A stretch of DNA of 19,711 nt from DATHYU01 sp033722675 (GTDB lineage: Bacteria; Actinomycetota; Acidimicrobiia; Spongiisociales; UBA11373). The DNA is taken from positions 1 through 19,711 of the forward strand of contig JAWVYO010000041.1 of the NCBI GenBank assembly GCA_033722675.1. Reading direction: 5' to 3'. The notes below the pieces were generated by a model that had not been told where the DNA came from, ran no database searches, and saw only the letters and a list, made by a program, of their open reading frames with translations. The translations under genes were made by a program, and so were the position numbers. This document shows positions 1 through 6,297 of the stretch, piece after piece; positions within the stretch are counted from its first letter, which is position 1; each line of letters starts with the position of its first letter.

Positions 1-153
1 GACCACGACATTCCCCACGCCGCCGGCGGACCCACCTCGCTGTCCAACAGCCGCCTCCGCTGCGAAGACACCTGCCACCCCGCCAAGACCCGCCGCGACC
101 ACCAGGCCGGCCGACTCCGCCGCCGAGCACCCCCACCCCACCCCGCCGCCTGA
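1..153 (+). CDS. HNH endonuclease, C-terminal fragment (DUF222/13E12-type)
   Basis: The open frame enters from the left edge and ends at TGA 151-153, giving 50 residues. They carry the second half of an HNH nuclease domain: an Asp-His pair at residues 1-2, then a GGPTSLSN stretch holding the Asn, then CHPAKTRRDH with the last His. This matches the C-terminal HNH domain of the DUF222 (13E12 repeat) proteins that occur in many copies in actinobacterial genomes, which nick or cut DNA using a metal ion. The Cys pair before the last His is spaced C-x3-C (CEDTCH), where I would expect C-x2-C. The tail after the domain is rich in Arg, Pro and His and looks unstructured. The N-terminal part lies outside the window, so whether the gene is intact cannot be judged. 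Confidence 0.72.
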   Translation, partial: DHDIPHAAGGPTSLSNSRLRCEDTCHPAKTRRDHQAGRLRRRAPPPHPAA

Positions 154-156
154 GGA

Positions 157-173
157 GGGGTCGCGACGACCCC
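157..173 (+). terminator. Candidate hairpin after the HNH gene
   Basis: GGGGTCG (157-163) and CGACCCC (167-173) form a perfect 7-bp stem with a 3-base CGA loop, three bases after the HNH stop codon. No T-run follows, so if it terminates transcription it is of the T-less kind often proposed in high-GC actinobacteria. It could equally be chance in GC-rich DNA. Confidence 0.35.
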
Positions 174-200
174 GGGTACCCGACCGTCTCGACCTACGAT
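173..200 (+). promoter_or_regulatory. Candidate -10 element and 10-bp palindrome upstream of the flavoprotein gene
   Basis: TACGAT at 195-200 fits the actinobacterial TANNNT -10 pattern and ends 8 bases before the GTG at 209. Transcription would therefore begin at or within a few bases of the start codon. No Shine-Dalgarno sequence is visible between 195 and 208, and no convincing -35 hexamer is visible. A perfect palindrome, CGGGTACCCG (173-182), sits where a -35 region or an operator would lie. Confidence 0.35.
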
Positions 201-208
201 CCGGTCCC

Positions 209-1447
209 GTGACCGATCGACCCGACGTCCTCGTCGTCGGCGGCGGCCCGGGGGGGTCGTCGGCCGCCCACTGGCTCGCCCGTAACGGCGTGTCGGTGAT
301 GCTCGTGGAGAAGAAGGAGTACCCCCGGGTCAAGACCTGCGGCGACGGGCTCACCCCCCGATCGATCACGCAGCTCACCGACATGGGGTTCGACTTCTCG
401 GGCCCGGAGTTCCACCGGACGCGCGGCCTGCGCGCCTACTCGGGCGACCTGTTCCTCGAGGTCGACTGGCCCGACCACCCGATCCACCCGAACTGGGGGG
501 GTGTCATCCGGAGGGCCGACCTCGACCACCAGGTGGCCGCCCTCGCCGAGAAGCAGGGCGTGGTCCTCCGACCGCACACGACCGCCCGTCCGATGCTCGA
601 GGACGGCCGCATCGCCGGGGTCGAGCTGACCTCGGGGGACGAGACCGAGATCGTCCGGCCCCGGATCGTCGTCGTGGCCGACGGCTCGCTCTCACGGTTC
701 GGCCGGGCACTCGGGGCCCACCGCGACCGGGAGTTCCCCTACGGCCTCGCCGCTCGCGGGTACTTCGAGAGCCCCGTGTCCACGGACGACTACATGGAGA
801 CCCAGCTCGACCTCCGGGACAAGGCCGGCGCCACGGTCCCCGGGTACGGATGGATCTTCCCCCTCGGCGACGGGACCATCAACGTCGGCGTCGGGGTGCT
901 GTCCACCTTCCACCGGTGGAAGTCCATCAACACGAGCGACCTCATGGAGACGCTCGTCGCCTCCGCGCCCGCCCACTGGGGGATCGGCCCCGACGACGCC
1001 GTCTCCGACCCCCGCGGCGGCAAGCTCCCGATGGCCTTCTCGGTCGGCCCGGTGGTCGGGCCGAACTGGGTGATGGCCGGCGACGCCGCGGGGTCCATCA
1101 ATCCCTTCAACGGCGAGGGCATCGCCTACGCCTACGAGACCGGTCGCATCGCCGCCCGCCACGTCGCCGAGGCGCTGGCGACCGACGACCTCGCCCGGCT
1201 TCGTGACTATCCCGTCGAACTCGAGGCCGAGTACGGCCTCTACTACCGCACCGCCCGCGCCTGGGTGCGGCTCGCCGGACAGCCCGGCGCCATGCGGGCG
1301 CTCACGCGCGTCGGCGTGCGCTCGCGGACCGTGATGGAGTGGACGATCCGGGTCATGGCGAACCTGCTGCGACCCGACGAACGGGGCGCCGCCGAGCGGG
1401 CCTACGGCGTCATCGAGCGCGTGGTCCAGGTGGGCCCCGAACCGTGA
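209..1447 (+). CDS. Geranylgeranyl reductase family FAD-dependent oxidoreductase (menaquinone reductase-like)
   Basis: This 412-residue flavoprotein has the full p-hydroxybenzoate hydroxylase-like layout of the geranylgeranyl reductase family. It has a dinucleotide-binding GGGPGG at 11-16 with the ribose-binding Glu34, the family-specific CGDGLTPR at 44-51, a VVADGSLSRFGR segment in the middle, and the second FAD motif GDAAGSINPFNGEG in the C-terminal half. Family members reduce double bonds in isoprenoid chains. In mycobacteria the related MenJ saturates one isoprene unit of menaquinone. Its position 82 bases upstream of nuoA supports a quinone-tail substrate, because complex I reduces menaquinone in these bacteria. 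The GTG start leaves only three residues before the first beta strand's hydrophobic core and lacks a ribosome binding site, consistent with a leaderless message. Exact substrate is inferred; archaeal-type lipid or chlorophyll precursors are less likely here. Confidence 0.85.
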   Translation: MTDRPDVLVVGGGPGGSSAAHWLARNGVSVMLVEKKEYPRVKTCGDGLTPRSITQLTDMGFDFSGPEFHRTRGLRAYSGDLFLEVDWPDHPIHPNWGGVIRRADLDHQVAALAEKQGVVLRPHTTARPMLEDGRIAGVELTSGDETEIVRPRIVVVADGSLSRFGRALGAHRDREFPYGLAARGYFESPVSTDDYMETQLDLRDKAGATVPGYGWIFPLGDGTINVGVGVLSTFHRWKSINTSDLMETLVASAPAHWGIGPDDAVSDPRGGKLPMAFSVGPVVGPNWVMAGDAAGSINPFNGEGIAYAYETGRIAARHVAEALATDDLARLRDYPVELEAEYGLYYRTARAWVRLAGQPGAMRALTRVGVRSRTVMEWTIRVMANLLRPDERGAAERAYGVIERVVQVGPEP

Positions 1448-1459
1448 TCGCGACACCGC

Positions 1460-1480
1460 ATCTCGCCGCTTTTGCGAGGT
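1460..1480 (+). terminator. Candidate hairpin between the flavoprotein gene and nuoA
   Basis: CTCGC (1462-1466) pairs with GCGAG (1474-1478) across a 7-base loop ending in TTTT. An outer T-G and A-T pair extend the stem to 1460-1480. It could be a weak terminator or attenuator for the upstream gene, or an operator, because it overlaps the candidate nuo -35 element. Confidence 0.25.
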
Positions 1481-1499
1481 CGTGGCTCGCCTCTACCCT
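1472..1499 (+). promoter_or_regulatory. Candidate nuo operon promoter
   Basis: TTGCGA (1472-1477) as -35 and TACCCT (1494-1499) as -10 are separated by 16 bases. Each is a partial match, but the -10 fits the TANNNT pattern accepted by actinobacterial housekeeping sigma factors. Start of transcription would fall near 1506, giving a leader of about 24 bases that contains the nuoA ribosome binding site. Read-through from the upstream gene is also possible. Confidence 0.35.
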
Positions 1500-1509
1500 T
1501 CGAGCTGCC

Positions 1510-1519
1510 AGGAGGAGGG
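1510..1519 (+). promoter_or_regulatory. nuoA ribosome binding site
   Basis: AGGAGGAGGG lies 10 bases before ATG 1530. It decides the nuoA start, because the frame is also open from a GTG at 1482 that has no such site and would place the ribosome binding site inside the coding sequence. Confidence 0.7.
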
Positions 1520-1529
1520 CCGCCGTCGG

Positions 1530-1952
1530 ATGACACTCACCGCATACCTGCCGATCGCGATCATGTTCCTCCTGACGCTGGGCTTCGGCGTGTTCTCCAT
1601 CGTCGCCTCGGGCCTGTTCGCGCCGAACAACCCGACTCCCGAGAAGCTGGAGCCCTACGAGTGCGGCATCGTCCCGCTGCAGGAGCCCGTCCAGCGCTTC
1701 CCGGTCAAGTTCTATCTCGTGGCGATGCTGTTCGTGGTCTTCGACATCGAGATCGTGTTCCTCTTCGCCTGGGCGGCGCGGTTCGAGCAGCTCGGCTGGT
1801 ACGGCGTGGCCGCGGTGGGGATCTTCACGGCGCTGCTCGTCGAGACCCTCGTCTACGTGTGGAAGCGGGGCGGGCTGGACTGGAACGTCAAGCGGCGCGC
1901 CCGCTACCGGCGGGTCGTCGCCCCCGAGGCCCAGCTCGAGGAGGCCGCCTGA
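1530..1952 (+). CDS. nuoA: NADH-quinone oxidoreductase subunit A
   Basis: NuoA is a small membrane-arm subunit of complex I beside the quinone chamber. The 140-residue product has three hydrophobic segments (about 6-28, 60-82 and 87-112) and the conserved loop YECG at 43-46, whose Cys45 lies near the quinone site. FDIE at 71-74 in the second segment is the other family signature. Length is normal for the family. The ATG at 1530 is chosen because AGGAGGAGGG precedes it and because the in-frame GTG at 1482 would add a 16-residue polar leader (MARLYPSSCQ...) unlike NuoA. It is the first gene of the nuo operon, and its stop codon overlaps the nuoB start in TGATG. Confidence 0.96.
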   Translation: MTLTAYLPIAIMFLLTLGFGVFSIVASGLFAPNNPTPEKLEPYECGIVPLQEPVQRFPVKFYLVAMLFVVFDIEIVFLFAWAARFEQLGWYGVAAVGIFTALLVETLVYVWKRGGLDWNVKRRARYRRVVAPEAQLEEAA

Positions 1953-2425
1953 TGGCACGGGAGGCCGCCCCCCCGAACATCCTGATCGGCACGCTCAACA
2001 AGGCCGTCGGATGGGCCCGGTCCCGCTCCATGTGGCCCGCCACCTTCGGGCTCGCCTGCTGCGCCATCGAGATGATGGCCACCGGCGCCGCCCACAACGA
2101 CCTCGCCCGCTTCGGCATGGAGGTCTTCCGGGCGTCGCCCCGCCAGGCCGACCTCATGATCGTGGCCGGCCGCGTGTCCCAGAAGATGGCCCCCGTCCTC
2201 CGCCAGGTGTACGACCAGATGCCCGAGCCCAAGTGGGTCATCTCGATGGGCGCCTGCGCCTCGAGCGGGGGCATGTTCAACAACTACGCCCTCGTGCAGG
2301 GCGTCGACCAGGTGGTCCCCGTCGACGTGTACGTCCCCGGGTGCCCGCCGGGGCCCCAGTCCCTCATGCACGGGATCCTCTCCCTCCACGAGAAGATCAT
2401 GAGCGGGGAGCTGGCGAGGACATGA
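1952..2425 (+). CDS. nuoB: NADH-quinone oxidoreductase subunit B
   Basis: NuoB holds iron-sulfur cluster N2, the last electron carrier before quinone, at the interface of the peripheral and membrane arms. All four N2 ligands are visible in the 157-residue product: the tandem Cys36-Cys37 in FGLACCAIEMM, Cys102 in SMGACASSGG, and Cys131 in VPGCPPGP. The N-terminus is compact (only 35 residues before the tandem cysteines). The ATG shares one base with the nuoA stop (TGATG), and the gene ends in an ATGA overlap with nuoC, so translation is likely coupled on both sides. Nothing departs from the family. Confidence 0.97.
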   Translation: MAREAAPPNILIGTLNKAVGWARSRSMWPATFGLACCAIEMMATGAAHNDLARFGMEVFRASPRQADLMIVAGRVSQKMAPVLRQVYDQMPEPKWVISMGACASSGGMFNNYALVQGVDQVVPVDVYVPGCPPGPQSLMHGILSLHEKIMSGELART

Positions 2426-2967
2426 CCGACGAGACCACCGTCCCCGACGACGAAGCGGTCGACGCGGCCCCCGACGCCGCACCCGTCCACGAGGACGAGG
2501 TGCTCGCCGCCGTCGCCACGGCCGCGCCGTCGGCCTCCTTCGGCGTCTCGCCCGCCGGCATCGACACCGCGCACGTCGACCGCGAGGAGTACGTGGCCGC
2601 GGTCGCCGCCGCCAAGGACGCCGGCTTCCAGATGTTCACCGACCTCTGCGCCGTCGACCACCTCCGTCGGCGCCGCGACCGCTTCGAGGTGATCGTCCAG
2701 CTCGTCTCGCTGACCTTGCGCCGCCGTCTCGCCGTCCACGTCGCGATCCCCGGCGGCGACCCCTCGGTCCCGACGATCACGCCGATCTACCAGGGCGCCA
2801 ACTTCTACGAGCGGGAGGCCTACGACCTCTTCGGCATCGTCTTCGACGGTCACCCCGACCTCACCCGGCTCCTCCTCCCCGACGACTGGGAGGGGCACCC
2901 GATGCGCAAGGACCACCCCGTCGGCGCGGTCCCCGTCCAGTTCAAGGGAGCGAACAAGGTCACCTGA
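2422..2967 (+). CDS. nuoC: NADH-quinone oxidoreductase subunit C
   Basis: NuoC is the 30-kDa-type subunit of the peripheral arm, packing against NuoD near the quinone site and carrying no cofactor. The 181-residue product contains the family signature NFYEREAYDLFGI at about 127-139, followed by DGHPDLTRLLLPDDW and GHPMRKDHP. The first 30 or so residues are an acidic, Ala/Pro-rich leader (MTDETTVPDDEAVDAAPDAA) that precedes the fold and is probably disordered. The ATG at 2422 sits in an ATGA overlap with the nuoB stop, which supports this start over the longer open frame extending upstream inside nuoB. NuoC is separate from NuoD, as in actinobacteria and Thermus and unlike the fused E. coli protein. 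Confidence 0.96.
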   Translation: MTDETTVPDDEAVDAAPDAAPVHEDEVLAAVATAAPSASFGVSPAGIDTAHVDREEYVAAVAAAKDAGFQMFTDLCAVDHLRRRRDRFEVIVQLVSLTLRRRLAVHVAIPGGDPSVPTITPIYQGANFYEREAYDLFGIVFDGHPDLTRLLLPDDWEGHPMRKDHPVGAVPVQFKGANKVT

Positions 2968-4409
2968 TGAGCAACCCACCCGACGTCGTCACCGGAGAGA
3001 TCGAGGCCCCGTCGACCGAGGCGCAGGAGGCGCCGCCGACGGCCGCGTCCGAGCGCGAGCAGGAGCGCCGCCGCATCCACGAGATGTGGGTCACCGGCAC
3101 CGAGGCCCCCGAGGACGCCGGCCGCTACACCTCCGAAGGCGCCCAGGAGATGCTCGACGACGACGACGAGGGCGCCGGCGCCCTCGCCGAGCAGCGCGGC
3201 GTCGTGGTCAGCGACGACTACGAGATCGACGACCGCATCTCCGACGACGAGACGCAGATCATCAACATGGGGCCCCAGCACCCCTCCACCCACGGAGTAC
3301 TCCGGCTCCAACTCGAGATCGAGGGCGAGACGATCCGGCGGGTGAAGCCGATCATCGGGTACCTGCACACCGGCATGGAGAAGACGGGCGAGGCCCTCAC
3401 CTTCCTGCAGGGCCCCACGAACGTCACCCGCATGGACTACCTGTCGCCGTTCTTCAACGAGCTGGCCTTCTCCCTCGCCACCGAGAAGCTGCTCGGCGTG
3501 GAGATCCCGCCCCGAGCCCAGGCGATCCGCATCCTCATGACCGAGCTGAACCGGGTGGCGAGCCATCTCCTGTGGATGGCCACCCAGGGCATGGACGTCG
3601 GGGCGCTGTCGATGATGATCTACGGCTGGCGCGAGCGGGAGATCTGCCTCGACTTCTTCGAGAAGGTCACCGGGCTGCGGATGAACCACAACTACATCCG
3701 GCCGGGCGGCGTCGCCGCCGACCTCCCCGACGGATGGGAGGAGGACGTCGAGCGCATCCTCTCCGAGGTGCCCAAGGGCCTCGAGGACTACGAGACCCTG
3801 CTCTCGGAGAACCCGATCTGGATCGACCGCACCCAGGGTGTCGGGGTCATCACCCCCGACGAGTGCTACGCCTACGGCGTGACCGGCCCCCTGTTGCGGG
3901 CGGCCGGGGTGGCCTGGGACCTCCGCAAGGAGTTCCCGTACTCGGGCATCGAGCAGTACGACTTCGACGTCCCCGTCGGCAAACACGGCGACACCTACGA
4001 CCGCTACGTCCTCCGCCTGGAGGAGGTCCGCCAGTCGCTGGGGATCGCCCGCCAGGTGATGGAGTCCATGCCCGAGGGCGACTACCGGACCGACGACCGC
4101 AAGGTCACCCCGCCGCCCCGCGCCCGCATCGACCAGTCGATGGAGGCGCTCATCCACCACTTCAAGATCTTCACCGAGGGCTTCGTCGTGCCCGAGGGGG
4201 AGGTGTACCAGGCCGTGGAGTCGCCCCGAGGCGAGCTGGGCGTCTACCTCGTCTCCTCCGGCGGCCCCAAGCCGTGGCGCGTCCACGTCCGGGGCCCCTC
4301 GTTCGCCAACGTGCAGGCCCTCCCGGTGATGATGACCGACCAGTTGATCGCCGACACGGTGGCCACGCTGGCGTCGGTCGATCCGGTGCTGGGGGACGTC
4401 GACCGATGA
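2967..4409 (+). CDS. nuoD: NADH-quinone oxidoreductase subunit D, with long acidic N-terminal extension
   Basis: NuoD is the 49-kDa-type subunit, which forms much of the quinone-binding pocket against NuoB. The hallmark GPQHPSTHGVLRL begins at residue 102, with YLHTGMEK after it and PGGVAADLP in the middle of the protein. The C-terminus ends in the conserved LGDVDR. The protein has 480 residues, longer than the usual 400 to 440, and the excess is at the N-terminus: about 95 mostly charged residues, including DDDDEG at 64-69 and DDYEIDDRISDDETQ at 83-97. The start at 2967 is favoured because TGATG overlaps the nuoC stop exactly as at other nuo junctions. An internal ATG at 3084 has no ribosome binding site and still leaves a long extension. 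The gene ends in an ATGA overlap with nuoE. Confidence 0.96.
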   Translation: MSNPPDVVTGEIEAPSTEAQEAPPTAASEREQERRRIHEMWVTGTEAPEDAGRYTSEGAQEMLDDDDEGAGALAEQRGVVVSDDYEIDDRISDDETQIINMGPQHPSTHGVLRLQLEIEGETIRRVKPIIGYLHTGMEKTGEALTFLQGPTNVTRMDYLSPFFNELAFSLATEKLLGVEIPPRAQAIRILMTELNRVASHLLWMATQGMDVGALSMMIYGWREREICLDFFEKVTGLRMNHNYIRPGGVAADLPDGWEEDVERILSEVPKGLEDYETLLSENPIWIDRTQGVGVITPDECYAYGVTGPLLRAAGVAWDLRKEFPYSGIEQYDFDVPVGKHGDTYDRYVLRLEEVRQSLGIARQVMESMPEGDYRTDDRKVTPPPRARIDQSMEALIHHFKIFTEGFVVPEGEVYQAVESPRGELGVYLVSSGGPKPWRVHVRGPSFANVQALPVMMTDQLIADTVATLASVDPVLGDVDR

Positions 4410-5017
4410 CCTGGTCGGAGGCCACGATGGAGCGGGCCCGGTCGATCATCGGCCGCTACCCGGAGAAGCGATCGGCGGTCATGCCGCTGCTCTACCTCGC
4501 CCAGCACGAGGAGGGGCGGCTCACCGACGACGGGATGCGCCTCGTCGCGGAGCTGACCGATCTCACCGCCGCCCAGGTCCAGGCGGTGGCGACGTTCTAC
4601 ACGATGTACAAGCGTGACGACGTCGGCCGCTACCTCGTGTCGGTCTGCACCTCCATCTCCTGCATGCTCCTCGGCGGCGAGGACGTCCTGGCCGCCATCG
4701 AGGACGAGTCCGGCGTGCCCGACGGCGAGACCGGCGACGACGGCCTCGTGAGCGTGGAGCACGTCGAGTGCATCGGTGCCTGCGGCGGCGCCCCCGCCGT
4801 CCAGGTCAACTACGAGCTCGTCGAGGGCGTCACGCCGGAGAACGGCCGCAAGCTCTGCCGCTGGCTCCTCGACGGACGGCCCCGGGTCGTCACCGGCGAC
4901 GAGATGCAGGAGCTCTTCGGCGGCCAGCGGTCCTTCGACTGGGGCCCCGCAGAGCGGGACGGCGCCGTGGGCCCCGTCCCGGCCTTCGGCCCCTACGGCA
5001 CGGCGGAGGAGGTCTGA
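4406..5017 (+). CDS. nuoE: NADH-quinone oxidoreductase subunit E
   Basis: NuoE is the 24-kDa-type thioredoxin-fold subunit of the NADH dehydrogenase module and binds the 2Fe-2S cluster N1a. The ligands are visible as Cys81 and Cys86 (VCTSISC) and Cys122 and Cys126 (ECIGACGGAP). The N-terminal helical domain contains YPEKRSAVMPLLYLAQHEEG at 19-38 and the AQVQAVATFYTMY signature at about 56-68. The product has 203 residues. After the thioredoxin fold a tail of roughly 40 residues, rich in Gly and Pro, reaches the end. The ATG at 4406 overlaps the nuoD stop (ATGA), and the stop overlaps the nuoF start (TGATG). The frame is open much further upstream inside nuoD, but that part reads as Arg-rich noise and is not coding. 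Confidence 0.96.
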   Translation: MTWSEATMERARSIIGRYPEKRSAVMPLLYLAQHEEGRLTDDGMRLVAELTDLTAAQVQAVATFYTMYKRDDVGRYLVSVCTSISCMLLGGEDVLAAIEDESGVPDGETGDDGLVSVEHVECIGACGGAPAVQVNYELVEGVTPENGRKLCRWLLDGRPRVVTGDEMQELFGGQRSFDWGPAERDGAVGPVPAFGPYGTAEEV

Positions 5018-6297
5018 TGAAGATCCTCACCGAACGCATGGAGGCGCACCGCACCGACAGCCACACCCTGGCCCGTTATCGCGACACCGGCGGGTACGAG
5101 TCGCTGCGGAAGGCGCTCTTCGAGATGACCCCCGAGGCCGTCCACGAGGAGGTCAAGGCCTCCAACATCCGCGGCCGGGGCGGCGCCGGGTTCCCGACCG
5201 GCGTGAAGTGGGGCTTCCTGGGGAAGGCCGAGCCCCGGTACCTCGTCGTCAACGCCGACGAGTCCGAGCCCGGCACCTTCAAGGATCGCCAGCTCCTCGA
5301 GCGCGACCCCCACCAGCTGCTCGAAGGCATGATCATCTCGGCGTACGCCCTCGGCGTCGACCTGGCCTTCGTCTACATCCGCGGCGAGTACCCGCGCCCG
5401 GCCCGCCGGGTCCAGCGCGCCGTCGACGAGGCCTACGAGGCCGGCCTCCTCGGCCCCGACGTCATGGGCAGCGGCTTCGGCCTCGACGTCGTCGTCCACC
5501 TCGGCGCCGGCGCCTACATCTGCGGCGAGGAGACCGCCCTCCTCAACAGCCTGGAGGGCAAGCGCGGCGAGCCGCGCATCAAGCCCCCGTTCCCCGCGGT
5601 GGAGGGCCTGTACGCCAAGCCGACGATCGTCAACAACGTCGAGACCCTCAGCAACGTCCCCTGGATGATCCGCCACGGCGGCGCCGCCTACGACGCGATC
5701 GGCCCCGAGGGGTCCAAGGGCACCCGGCTGTTCTCGCTCTCGGGCCACGTCGAACGGCCGGGCAACTACGAGATCGAGATGGGCCTCACCTGGCGGGAGT
5801 TCATCTACGACATCGGCGGGGGCATCCCCGGCGGCCGGGAGATCAAGACGTGGATCCCCGGCGGCGCCTCCGCGCCGTGGCTCCTGCCCGAGCACCTCGA
5901 CGAGCCCGTCACGATCGACGATGCCGGCCGGCTCGACACGATGCTCGGTTCCGGTGCCGTCGTGGTCATGGACGAGACCACCAACGTCGTCCACGCCGCC
6001 CTCAGCATCGTCCGGTTCTTCTCCCACGAGTCCTGCGGCCAGTGCACGCCCTGCCGCGAAGGGACGACCTGGATGCAGCGCATCCTCGAGCGCATCCTCG
6101 CCGGCGAGGGCCGCCAGATGGACCTCGATCTCCTGCTCGACATCAGCGACAACATCAGCCCGGGTTTGCGGTGGCCCCCGGCGATGACGACGATCTGTCC
6201 GCTCGGTCCCTCGGCCGTGTCCCCGATCACCTCGATCATGCGGCACTTCCGGGACGAGGTGGAGGCGATGATTCCGGGAGTGGCAGCCGGTGTCTGA
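5017..6297 (+). CDS. nuoF: NADH-quinone oxidoreductase subunit F
   Basis: NuoF is the 51-kDa-type subunit where NADH is oxidised. It binds FMN, NADH and the 4Fe-4S cluster N3. The NADH/FMN region shows GRGGAGFPTG (53-62), ESEPGTFKDR (82-91) and GAGAYICGEETAL (163-175). Three N3 ligands lie in ESCGQCTPCREG as Cys340, Cys343 and Cys346, and the fourth is Cys394 in TTICPLGPSA. The spacing from Cys346 to Cys394 is 48 residues, where the E. coli and Thermus proteins have 41 as I recall. The extra residues lie in a SPGLRWPPAM segment just before the fourth ligand. The product has 426 residues. Start ATG at 5017 overlaps the nuoE stop (TGATG). Confidence 0.97.
   Translation: MKILTERMEAHRTDSHTLARYRDTGGYESLRKALFEMTPEAVHEEVKASNIRGRGGAGFPTGVKWGFLGKAEPRYLVVNADESEPGTFKDRQLLERDPHQLLEGMIISAYALGVDLAFVYIRGEYPRPARRVQRAVDEAYEAGLLGPDVMGSGFGLDVVVHLGAGAYICGEETALLNSLEGKRGEPRIKPPFPAVEGLYAKPTIVNNVETLSNVPWMIRHGGAAYDAIGPEGSKGTRLFSLSGHVERPGNYEIEMGLTWREFIYDIGGGIPGGREIKTWIPGGASAPWLLPEHLDEPVTIDDAGRLDTMLGSGAVVVMDETTNVVHAALSIVRFFSHESCGQCTPCREGTTWMQRILERILAGEGRQMDLDLLLDISDNISPGLRWPPAMTTICPLGPSAVSPITSIMRHFRDEVEAMIPGVAAGV

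Noticed and set aside
1482..1529. Upstream GTG start for nuoA adding 16 residues
   Set aside because: The added part is polar and unlike NuoA N-termini, and the best ribosome binding site (AGGAGGAGGG, 1510-1519) would lie inside it.
3086..4405. Possible long fusion in the nuoE frame extending back through nuoD
   Set aside because: The extra 440 residues are Arg/Pro/Gly-rich noise in a second frame of nuoD, whereas the ATGA overlap at 4406 gives a normal NuoE.
2422..4409. nuoC-nuoD fusion with a frameshift
   Set aside because: The two genes overlap by one base in TGATG in different frames. Both proteins are complete at their ends, so this is the ordinary separate arrangement.
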